NCBI GenBank assembly: GCA_900545125.1
Contig: UQXS01000031.1
Coordinates: 1 to 15,601 of the forward strand
Direction of reading: 5' to 3'
Source: an uncultured Ruminococcus sp.
GTDB taxonomy: Bacteria; Bacillota; Clostridia; Oscillospirales; Ruminococcaceae
DNA length: 15,601 nucleotides
How positions within the stretch are numbered: position 1 is the first letter of the stretch; each line of letters opens with the position of its first letter. This document shows positions 1-6,532 of the stretch, in pieces. The notes beneath the pieces were generated by a model. The model searched no databases. It saw nothing but the letters and a program-made list of their open reading frames with translations, and was not told where the DNA came from. The translations under genes and the position numbers were made by a program.

Positions 1-316
1 CGGTACGTACAACGATTCCTACTATACCGCCGCCGGTGATAATTTCATCGCCGACTTCAAGGCTGTTCTGCATTTCTTTGAGTTCCTTGTCTCTTTTCTT
101 CTGTGGTCTGATAGCGATAAAGTAGAGGAGCAGGAACATAAGGATAAGAGGCAGAAGGAATCCCCATATGCTGCCGCCTGCGGATTGATTGCTGCTTGCT
201 GCTGCGGTTGTTTCTGCTGCGGCGTCCTCAGCAAAAGCGGAGATTGCAGTAAAAGCAGCCAGAGCCGAAACGGAAACAGCAGCGGTCAGTGATGAAAAAA
301 GCTTTTTGAAATTCAT
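1..316 (-). CDS. yajC: YajC, Sec translocase accessory subunit (3' end cut by window edge)
   Basis: Small membrane subunit that associates with SecDF in the Sec protein-export machinery. I translated it by hand: 105 codons are visible from the ATG at 316-314 before the window ends, so the C-terminus is missing. Residues 1-29 look like a cleavable signal peptide (KK, hydrophobic core, AFA before ED). An Ala/Ser/Thr-rich linker follows (30-48), then one transmembrane segment (about 50-68) running into the YajC hallmark IRPQKKRDKE and the LEVGDEIITGGGIVG core (87-100). The start is set by GGAG six bases upstream; an in-frame ATG four codons earlier has no good ribosome site. The signal peptide is unusual, since typical YajC begins directly with its transmembrane helix. 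Family assignment is firm. Confidence 0.9.
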   Translation of the reverse strand, partial: MNFKKLFSSLTAAVSVSALAAFTAISAFAEDAAAETTAAASSNQSAGGSIWGFLLPLILMFLLLYFIAIRPQKKRDKELKEMQNSLEVGDEIITGGGIVGIVVRT

Positions 317-370
317 GATTTTCTCCATTCTGAGCATTGCTCGTTTTTAAAACCTTAATAAACAAGTTAT

Positions 371-399
371 ATTATACCATAAGCCCGATGCAATTGCAA
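371..399 (-). promoter_or_regulatory. Promoter of yajC (sigma-A type)
   Basis: Read on the minus strand there is TTGCAA (399-394), a 17-base spacer, and TATAAT (376-371) preceded by TGG, an extended -10. Transcription would start about 55 bases before the yajC ATG. The leader holds a short palindrome, GAGCATTGCTC, at 332-342; its role is unknown. Confidence 0.75.
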
Positions 400-531
400 G
401 TCTTTTTGGGATTTTTCATTCAAGGGTCACAAAAGGAGATTATTTGTGTAAATCGTTATAATAAATGAGGCAAATCAAATCAACATTTTCTGCGATAAAT
501 TGTGCATATCAATGAAAATGATGGAATACTC

Positions 532-559
532 TTGATTTATTGCAAAAAGGTGGTAAAAT
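532..559 (+). promoter_or_regulatory. Promoter of groESL (sigma-A type)
   Basis: TTGATT (532-537), 16 bases, then TAAAAT (554-559) preceded by TGG. An exact TATAAT also exists at 559-564 but has no well-placed -35 box. Either reading puts the transcription start at or inside the CIRCE element, so a repressor bound there would block initiation. Confidence 0.65.
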
Positions 560-563
560 ATAA

Positions 564-590
564 TTAGCACTCAGGGAAAGAGAGTGCTAA
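564..590. promoter_or_regulatory. CIRCE operator (HrcA binding site)
   Basis: Perfect inverted repeat TTAGCACTC (564-572), nine-base spacer, GAGTGCTAA (582-590), identical to the canonical CIRCE consensus. CIRCE is bound by the heat-shock repressor HrcA, which is not encoded in this window. Its position over the expected start of the groES transcript fits direct repression that is relieved on heat shock. No second copy exists near the hsp20 gene at 13388-13813, so that gene is probably not in the same regulon. Confidence 0.97.
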
Positions 591-624
591 AGACAAACGG
601 CAATAATTTAAGGAGGTATATATT

Positions 625-897
625 ATGACAATCAAACCTTTACAGGACAGAGTTGTAGTTAAAATGGTTGAGGCAGAGGAGACCACAAAGAGCGGTATTA
701 TCCTTTCCGGAGCTGCTAAGGAAAAGCCGGAGGTTGCTGAGGTCGTTGAAGTAGGCCCCGGAACAGCCGATGTTAAAATGGAAGTAAAGATCGGTGATAA
801 GATCCTCATTTCCAAGTACTCAGGAACTAACGTAAAACTTGAGGGGCAGGAATACATTATCGTCAAAATGGAAGATATTCTGGCTGTTGTTGACTGA
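625..897 (+). CDS. groES: GroES co-chaperonin (Hsp10)
   Basis: Heptameric lid of the GroEL folding chamber in the cytoplasm. It is 90 residues, slightly shorter than E. coli GroES (97). The start IKPLQDRVVV, the mobile loop that docks on GroEL (ETTKSGIIL, about 19-27), the VGPG turn and the closing EDILAVV are all present. The start is fixed by AGGAGG at 611-616, eight bases before the ATG. It is the first gene of a bicistronic operon with groEL 48 bases downstream, controlled by the CIRCE element upstream. Nothing is missing or odd. Confidence 0.98.
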   Translation: MTIKPLQDRVVVKMVEAEETTKSGIILSGAAKEKPEVAEVVEVGPGTADVKMEVKIGDKILISKYSGTNVKLEGQEYIIVKMEDILAVVD

Positions 898-945
898 TTA
901 TATATGTAATCGGAATACCATTAATTATAAAGGAGATTGATTATT

Positions 946-2568
946 ATGGCTAAAGATATTAAATACGGCGAAGACGCAAGAAAATCACTTCAGGCAGGTA
1001 TTGACAAGCTTGCTGATACCGTAAGGATCACAATGGGACCCAAGGGCAGAAACGTTGTGCTTGACAAGAAGTTCGGTGCTCCCCTTATCACAAACGATGG
1101 TGTAACTATCGCAAAGGATATCGAGCTTGAGGACGCTTTCGAGAACATGGGAGCACAGCTCGTTAAGGAAGTTGCTACAAAGACAAACGACGCTGCCGGA
1201 GACGGTACAACAACAGCTACTCTTCTTGCTCAGACTATCGTTCGTGAGGGAATGAAGAACATTGCAGCAGGTGCAAATCCCATGGTTCTTAAAAAGGGTA
1301 TTGCAAAGGCTGTAGATACGGCAGTAGAAAATATCACAGCTAATTCAAAAGCTGTTGAGGGTACAGAGGATATCGCAAGAGTAGGCGCTATTTCCTCTGC
1401 TGACGAAAACGTAGGCAAGCTTATAGCCGAAGCAATGGAAAAAGTTACTTCTGACGGAGTTATCACTATCGAGGAGAGCAAGACTGCTGAAACATACAGC
1501 GAAGTAGTTGAGGGTATGCAGTTTGACCGTGGTTATATCTCACCCTATATGGTTACTGATACTGATAAAATGGAAGCTGTATATGACGACGCTTATGTTC
1601 TTATCACAGACAAGAAGATCTCTTCTATCCAGGAGATACTTCCTCTTCTTGAACAGATCGTTAAAATGGGCAGAAAGCTTGTTATCATTGCTGAGGATGT
1701 TGAGGGAGAGGCTCTTACAACGATCATCCTTAACAATCTGAGAGGAACTTTCAAGGTTGCTGCTGTCAAGGCACCCGGATTCGGCGACAGACGTAAGGAA
1801 ATGCTCAAGGATATCGCTGTTCTCACAGGCGGCGAGGTAATTTCTTCTGAGCTTGGTCTTGAACTCAGCGAAACAACTATCGAGCAGCTTGGTCAGGCTA
1901 AGCAGGTAGTTATCCAGAAAGAGAACACTATCATTGTTGACGGTGCAGGTGACAAGGGCGAGATAAAGTCCAGAGTAAACCAGATCCGTGCTGCTATTGA
2001 GACAACTACTTCTGATTTTGACCGTGAGAAGCTTCAGGAGAGACTTGCAAAGCTTGCAGGCGGTGTTGCTGTTATCAAGGTAGGTGCAGCTACAGAGATC
2101 GAAATGAAGGAGAAGAAGCTCCGTATTGAGGATGCACTTGCAGCTACAAAGGCAGCCGTTGAGGAAGGTATCGTTGCAGGCGGCGGAACGGCATATATCA
2201 ATGCTATACCTGCTGTTGCAAAGCTTATTCCCACTCTTGAGGGAGATGAAAAGACAGGTGCAAAGATCATTCTTAAAGCACTTGAAGCTCCTGTACGCCA
2301 GATTGCTGAGAATGCCGGTCTTGAAGGCAGTGTAATTATTGATAAGATCGTTCGTTCAAGAAAGGTCGGCTATGGCTTTGATGCTTACAAGGAGGTTTAC
2401 TGCGATATGATTCCTTCAGGTATCGTTGATCCTACAAAGGTTACAAGAAGCGCACTCCAGAATGCTGCTTCTGTAGCTGCAATGGTTCTTACAACAGAGA
2501 GCCTTGTGGCTGATATCAAGGAGGAAGCTCCCGCAGCTCCTGCAATGCCTGCCGGCGGAATGTATTAA
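946..2568 (+). CDS. groEL: GroEL chaperonin (Hsp60)
   Basis: ATP-driven tetradecameric chaperonin that folds client proteins together with GroES. I place the start at the ATG at 946 (MAKDIKYGED), with AAGGAG at 930-935 ten bases upstream. An in-frame TTG at 937 would add three residues but lies too close to the ribosome site. The product is 540 residues, normal for the family. Visible landmarks are the phosphate-binding GPKGRNV (31-37), the catalytic DGTTTAT (Asp86, matching Asp87 in E. coli), the apical-domain KAPGFGDRRK, the AGGGTAY segment and a short C-terminal tail ending PAGGMY in place of a long GGM repeat. A hairpin terminator follows. Confidence 0.98.
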   Translation: MAKDIKYGEDARKSLQAGIDKLADTVRITMGPKGRNVVLDKKFGAPLITNDGVTIAKDIELEDAFENMGAQLVKEVATKTNDAAGDGTTTATLLAQTIVREGMKNIAAGANPMVLKKGIAKAVDTAVENITANSKAVEGTEDIARVGAISSADENVGKLIAEAMEKVTSDGVITIEESKTAETYSEVVEGMQFDRGYISPYMVTDTDKMEAVYDDAYVLITDKKISSIQEILPLLEQIVKMGRKLVIIAEDVEGEALTTIILNNLRGTFKVAAVKAPGFGDRRKEMLKDIAVLTGGEVISSELGLELSETTIEQLGQAKQVVIQKENTIIVDGAGDKGEIKSRVNQIRAAIETTTSDFDREKLQERLAKLAGGVAVIKVGAATEIEMKEKKLRIEDALAATKAAVEEGIVAGGGTAYINAIPAVAKLIPTLEGDEKTGAKIILKALEAPVRQIAENAGLEGSVIIDKIVRSRKVGYGFDAYKEVYCDMIPSGIVDPTKVTRSALQNAASVAAMVLTTESLVADIKEEAPAAPAMPAGGMY

Positions 2569-2596
2569 TACGGCAAGTTCTTATATACAATAATAA

Positions 2597-2627
2597 AGAG
2601 GCGAATCCATAGGGGTTCGCCTTTTAT
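2597..2627 (+). terminator. Intrinsic terminator of groESL
   Basis: The stem pairs 2599-2608 with 2613-2622 (ten pairs, one of them G-T) around a four-base loop, and is followed by TTTTATT. It lies 30 bases after the groEL stop codon. Confidence 0.9.
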
Positions 2628-2656
2628 TCATGTGAAAGAGATTTCTGACATTTTAA

Positions 2657-2685
2657 TTGACTTTTATGTCGGTTCGTGGTATAAT
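2657..2685 (+). promoter_or_regulatory. Promoter of the FNT/CmpB operon (sigma-A type)
   Basis: TTGACT (2657-2662), a 17-base spacer and TATAAT (2680-2685), with TGG directly before the -10. The predicted start near 2692 gives a leader of only about 20 bases before the ATG at 2714, just enough for AGGAGG at 2702-2707. That leaves no room for a riboswitch. Confidence 0.85.
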
Positions 2686-2713
2686 CAACATATTATGATA
2701 TAGGAGGTTATAT

Positions 2714-3352
2714 ATGAAACACGAATCTTTCAGAAGCATTTTTTTCAAAGGCATTGCGGCTGGTATAATGATCGGAATTGGCGGAATAATTTATCTTATG
2801 GCAGAAAATAAGGTGGTCGGATCGTTCCTGTTCAGTTTCGGACTGTTCACCATAATCCGTTACGGATTTGCACTGTATACCGGAAAAGTGGGATATATCC
2901 CGGAAAATAAACCCTTTTACATAGCCGAGGTACTGGTTACTCTTGCCGGAAACATTTTTGGAACGGCAATGGCAGCCGGAATGGTTCTTCTTACAAGAAT
3001 CGGTGACAAGGTACATGAGAGTGCTTCGTCTATTATGGAAACGAAACTGGGGGATTCAATAGAAAGCCGCTTTATTCTGGGAATATTCTGTGGTCTGCTC
3101 ATGTATCTTGCGGTGCAGAATGCCCGTAACTGCCGTGAAACAGGTGCAGATACGTCCCTTGTATTCGGTACGGCAGTTCCCGTCATGATATTTATTCTCA
3201 GCGGATTCAATCATTCCGTTGCCGATTGTTTCTATTATTTTGCAGCATATCCCACCGGCGAGGGAATCATGTATCTTGGTACAGTGGTAGTTGGAAATGC
3301 ACTTGGCGGAATGCTCGTTCCGATCCTGAAGAAATTCACCTTTGACAAGTAA
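2714..3352 (+). CDS. Formate/nitrite transporter (FNT) family channel, short form
   Basis: Integral membrane channel of the FocA/NirC/HSC family, pentameric in known members, passing small anions or acids such as formate, nitrite or hydrosulfide. It has 212 residues against about 250-285 in typical members, yet six hydrophobic segments are visible (about 10-30, 36-56, 70-94, 119-137, 149-165 and 186-205), so the shortening is in loops and tails. The best signature is GFNHSVADCFYY (164-175), matching the GFEHSVANM motif whose His (here His167, equivalent to His209 of FocA) sits in the pore. VVVGNALGGM near the end matches the last helix. Asn166 and Asp171 are departures from the usual Glu and Asn. 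The substrate cannot be read from sequence; formate is plausible for a fermenting clostridium. It is co-transcribed with the gene at 3364. Confidence 0.85.
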   Translation: MKHESFRSIFFKGIAAGIMIGIGGIIYLMAENKVVGSFLFSFGLFTIIRYGFALYTGKVGYIPENKPFYIAEVLVTLAGNIFGTAMAAGMVLLTRIGDKVHESASSIMETKLGDSIESRFILGIFCGLLMYLAVQNARNCRETGADTSLVFGTAVPVMIFILSGFNHSVADCFYYFAAYPTGEGIMYLGTVVVGNALGGMLVPILKKFTFDK

Positions 3353-3363
3353 GGAGGCAGTAA

Positions 3364-4017
3364 TTGAAGAACAATTCAGATGAAAACAAAAGAGTAGTAA
3401 CATATCCACGATTATTCTGGCTGTTTATAATAGGCAGCGTTTTGGGAGTTCTCATCGAGGGCGTATGGTATTATTTCATGCACGACCGCTGGGAAACACA
3501 CGTGGTAACTATCTGGGGGCCTTTCTGTATCATCTATGGATTTGGACTTGCAGGATACTATGCAGCCTGCCATGCGTTTGGCAATATGAATATTTTTGTA
3601 CGTTTCATTATATATGCCTGTCTTGGTTCGGGAGTTGAGCTGATCTGCGGATTGCTGCTGAAATACTGTCTCAATATGAAAGCATGGACATATAGTCATT
3701 ATCCGCTTAATTTTATGGGGCTGATCTGCGTTAAAATGACGATAATATGGGGGCTGGCAGGATTGATATTTCAGATGCTGCTGCCCTTGTTTGACGGTTT
3801 GCTGAGCCATATGGAAAGCAAGGCATGGAATATAGGATGTGTAATATTTTCTGCATTTCTTGCTGTGGATTTTATTGTTACGGGTGCATGTTTTCTGCGA
3901 TGGAAAGAGCGTCATGAGGGAGAGCTGCCATCTAATGGAATCGAGGAAATAATAGATAAACATTATGACAGTCAGTTCATGAAAGAAAGATTTGTGGAGT
4001 GGCGGTTTATAAGCTGA
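3364..4017 (+). CDS. CmpB-type integral membrane protein (putative ABC-transporter type IV family)
   Basis: 217-residue membrane protein resembling the Pfam family ABC_trans_CmpB (PF06541), whose biochemical role is not established. Five hydrophobic segments are visible (about 16-39, 47-72, 77-103, 123-147 and 157-180), followed by a charged cytoplasmic-looking tail. Family-like features are LGVLIEGVWYY in the first helix and the TIWGPFCIIYGFG segment. The start codon is TTG at 3364. AAGGAGG (3351-3357) overlaps the TAA stop of the preceding FNT gene, so the two are probably translationally coupled. No ATP-binding or solute-binding partner is nearby, so an ABC transporter is not supported by context. 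Family fairly sure, function unknown. Confidence 0.7.
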   Translation: MKNNSDENKRVVTYPRLFWLFIIGSVLGVLIEGVWYYFMHDRWETHVVTIWGPFCIIYGFGLAGYYAACHAFGNMNIFVRFIIYACLGSGVELICGLLLKYCLNMKAWTYSHYPLNFMGLICVKMTIIWGLAGLIFQMLLPLFDGLLSHMESKAWNIGCVIFSAFLAVDFIVTGACFLRWKERHEGELPSNGIEEIIDKHYDSQFMKERFVEWRFIS

Positions 4018-4095
4018 CAGAATTCTGCGTAACTTTACCGGGAAGAATCGTTCTTCAGAAAGTTTCTTTTCCAGATTATTAATTTAAACAAAATT

Positions 4096-4138
4096 TGCCC
4101 GAAAGCAGTTGAAAAACTGCTTTCGGGCATTATTTTTA
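4096..4138. terminator. Strong bidirectional terminator between convergent operons
   Basis: A perfect 15-bp stem (4096-4110 with 4115-4129) closed by a GAAA tetraloop. It is followed on the plus strand by TTATTTTTA, and on the minus strand the stem is followed by AAATTTTG. It can serve both the operon ending at 4017 and the minus-strand operon ending at 4169. A weaker hairpin, GAAGAATCGTTCTTC, lies before it at 4042-4056. Confidence 0.93.
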
Positions 4139-4168
4139 TGCGTATTCTCTTACAGCATAGGGGATTTT

Positions 4169-6022
4169 TTAAACAACCTCAGGAATAAAATTGTGGTCAA
4201 ATACAAGAACACGATATTCCGTATTGTTTATAGTAACGGAAAGTTCCTTTGTCTTTTCCATAAGCAGCGGACTCTGTATGTTGACAAGAGTCTGATATTC
4301 ATTCGGATTTACCAGGAGGAAGTATTCTTTTTGTCCGGGCTGATCCTTGTACCATTCCTTTGATGACTGGTAGATACGGGCGGTAACGCCGTAGTCGTCG
4401 ATGTTAACGTCACGAACCTTGACTTCTGAATCGGATATGAGAGTAATGGCGTTAGCCTGCCAGAAAGTAGAATATCCGTAGGTAAGACCCTCATCCTCAA
4501 GGAATTCTGCAAGACCATAGAGATTGTTTGCCTTGTGATAATCCTTTTCGATATCCTTGACTGCTTTAAGATTAAGCATGGAAACCATCAGTACCGGTAT
4601 TGAAAGGAATGCTGCGATTCTCTGAACCGGTGTATTTGTGGAGATTGCCCAGTGAACAAAGAATATTGAAAGAATAAGAGAAGTTCCGAGGATAGGAGTA
4701 AGTCTCCAGTCTGCGCCGGAAAGAACTCCGAAGAAGTATCCCATAAGGACGATTGCCGTGCAAGCCCAGTGCATCCACACGAAGATGCGGATCATATGAC
4801 CGTCTTTAGCCTTTTTGTACTTAGGGTAGAAGCAAGTGGCGATAATCGGCATAACGAGAAGAACAAGCGATGCCAGAATATAAATAAGATTCTGTATGCC
4901 TTCCATATCAGAAATTTTTATAGCCGTACCGTCATCCTTTGTCTGATAAACGACATCCTGTACGCCGTTGAGTTTCATCCAAGCGAGCGGGAATTTATGG
5001 AAATTGGCTGTCCATTCGTCGATTGGTGAGAAAACGGAATATGCATCCTGATATCCTGCTTTAAGGTCGCCCGTCCATTTTGCGTTAAGCTTCATGCCGA
5101 GGATTATCATTATGCCGAAGCATCCTACCATAGCGATTGTTTTTAATGCTCTTTTGCTTGTGATGTTATTGTCAGTATTTACAAAAAATTCAGCGAACAG
5201 GGCGGCTATAAACGGGATAGCGAAGATAGAAAGTGCGGATACTCCGTCTGTTGCCGTAAACATAATGAATACTGCAAGGCAAATGAAAACTATCATAAAG
5301 CGCAGGAAAGTTATTTTACCCTTTGTATCCTTCGGATTCAGGCTTTTTATTTTTTCCGAGAGATTAAGCATATGGAAGTAAAGATAAAGACCTATCACAA
5401 TGAAGAGTATTCCAAGTGTGTAGTAAATGGTATGCTGCCAGAATATTTCTCTCAGTTTCTGTGATGAAACGGTCATTGAGAGGAAAACGGAGCAGGCAAT
5501 AAGAATGCTTCGGATATTCCAGTGCATTTCTTTAAGCATAAGGCAGAAGAAAAGGACAAGCAGTATGAAGTAGCTCATCATGCCCCAGATATGTGCTTTC
5601 ATTGTAAGACCGAACATATTTATAAGGGGCTGCATTATGACGTTTATGCCAAAGGGCAGGAAGCAGGCGTATCCGAAATTTTCGTCGTATACTGCTCCGC
5701 CCTCGATAGAGGCGTTTGCCCAGAGGATAGTATCCGTACAGTCGGAGTGGAACTCAGCTCGGTATGCGGAGGTAATGAAGTAGATAACTACGGATGCCAC
5801 GTAGAGGAAAATTGCTATCGGTATAATGTAGGATATAACTTTGCCGACCGGTCTTTTGTATTTGTTGAAAGCGGCAGCTCCCTTGCCACCGTAGAATTTA
5901 AGCTTGTCCGGAAATGAGGTTGGAACGGCTACCGGAGCATCCCCGGATTTTTTGGATTGCTCCGGAGATGTTTTCGTCTGTTTTGACTTACTTTCGTTTT
6001 TTTGTTTTGTATTTTTTTCCAT
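4169..6022 (-). CDS. Polytopic membrane protein, candidate GT-C-type glycosyltransferase
   Basis: 617 residues. Residues 1-40 form a Lys/Gln/Ser-rich cytoplasmic tail. About ten hydrophobic segments follow from residue 62 to about 505, and the last 110 or so residues form a soluble domain that should face outward. After the first membrane helix comes an acidic stretch, EFHSDCTD (Glu90, Asp94, Asp97). GT-C enzymes, which use polyprenyl-phosphate sugars, carry a catalytic acidic motif at just this place, the first extracytoplasmic loop. I do not recognise a specific family by sequence, so the call rests on architecture and on the neighbouring GtrA gene 12 bases upstream. Alternatives are an O-antigen-ligase-like or other polymer-handling membrane protein. 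It is the last gene of its operon, before the terminator at 4096-4138. Confidence 0.55.
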   Translation of the reverse strand: MEKNTKQKNESKSKQTKTSPEQSKKSGDAPVAVPTSFPDKLKFYGGKGAAAFNKYKRPVGKVISYIIPIAIFLYVASVVIYFITSAYRAEFHSDCTDTILWANASIEGGAVYDENFGYACFLPFGINVIMQPLINMFGLTMKAHIWGMMSYFILLVLFFCLMLKEMHWNIRSILIACSVFLSMTVSSQKLREIFWQHTIYYTLGILFIVIGLYLYFHMLNLSEKIKSLNPKDTKGKITFLRFMIVFICLAVFIMFTATDGVSALSIFAIPFIAALFAEFFVNTDNNITSKRALKTIAMVGCFGIMIILGMKLNAKWTGDLKAGYQDAYSVFSPIDEWTANFHKFPLAWMKLNGVQDVVYQTKDDGTAIKISDMEGIQNLIYILASLVLLVMPIIATCFYPKYKKAKDGHMIRIFVWMHWACTAIVLMGYFFGVLSGADWRLTPILGTSLILSIFFVHWAISTNTPVQRIAAFLSIPVLMVSMLNLKAVKDIEKDYHKANNLYGLAEFLEDEGLTYGYSTFWQANAITLISDSEVKVRDVNIDDYGVTARIYQSSKEWYKDQPGQKEYFLLVNPNEYQTLVNIQSPLLMEKTKELSVTINNTEYRVLVFDHNFIPEVV

Positions 6023-6034
6023 AAGTAGTCCTCT

Positions 6035-6532
6035 TTAATTTGTGTTCTTTTTAGAATAGAGAATTATTTTTCGTGCAAAGAAGTTCCAGAAGAAAGCGAC
6101 TCCTGTAGAAACTATTTTGGCAATTATCTGAAAAGCGCTTGTTGCGTCTGCGAGCCATAATTCAAAGAGTTCGGTTATTCCGATGGTCAGAAGAAGTCCG
6201 ACCAGACCTATAGCTGCAAAGATGAGGAATTCTTTCAGCCTTGATTTGACATTTGAGTTTTTGAATATCCAGAATGTGCTTATCAGATAATTGACTGCCA
6301 GTCCTGCCACGAAAGATATTCCGTTAGCGGCGGCTGCCAGACTGCTTTTTTCATTAAAGGCGAACCTGAATAACAGGTAAGATACGCCCCAGTCTACTAT
6401 GGCTGCCAGACCGCCCACGAAGAGATACCGGAAAAACTGGATAAAAGTATTTTCGGTATCTCCTGAAAACAGTTTTGAAAACTTTTTTGAACGAAGAATA
6501 TCCTTTATTTCCTGAAGATTGGAATTTTCCAT
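6035..6532 (-). CDS. GtrA family membrane protein (putative polyprenyl-phosphate sugar flippase)
   Basis: 165 residues with four hydrophobic helices, matching the GtrA family (PF04138). Family marks are FFRYLFVGGLAAIVDWGVSYLL early on, NYLISTFWIFK in the middle, and FFWNFFARKIILY at the end. GtrA-like proteins are thought to move undecaprenyl-phosphate-linked sugars across the membrane so that an outward-facing glycosyltransferase can use them. Its start overlaps the upstream stop by one base (TAATG at 6534-6531), so it is translationally coupled to the FAD enzyme gene. The usual partner, a GtrB/DPM1-type synthase that loads the sugar on the lipid, is absent from this window. Family call is firm; the sugar is unknown. 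Confidence 0.88.
   Translation of the reverse strand: MENSNLQEIKDILRSKKFSKLFSGDTENTFIQFFRYLFVGGLAAIVDWGVSYLLFRFAFNEKSSLAAAANGISFVAGLAVNYLISTFWIFKNSNVKSRLKEFLIFAAIGLVGLLLTIGITELFELWLADATSAFQIIAKIVSTGVAFFWNFFARKIILYSKKNTN

Noticed and set aside
401..531. AT-rich gap between yajC and groES searched for a small gene or riboswitch
   Set aside because: A TATAAT-like string and a 16-codon frame occur, but no paired -35 box, ribosome site or stable fold supports them.
937..945. Upstream TTG start adding three residues to GroEL
   Set aside because: It lies one base after the ribosome site; the ATG at 946 has proper spacing and gives the universal MAKDIK start.
3412..3963. 183-codon minus-strand frame opposite the CmpB-family gene
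   Set aside because: Antisense shadow; the plus-strand frame has family features, a ribosome site and a promoter.
4109..4363. 84-codon plus-strand frame starting in the terminator stem
   Set aside because: Begins inside a perfect terminator hairpin and is antisense to the GT-C-like gene.
5522..5917. 131-codon plus-strand frame opposite the GT-C-like gene
   Set aside because: Antisense shadow without a ribosome site or recognisable domain.
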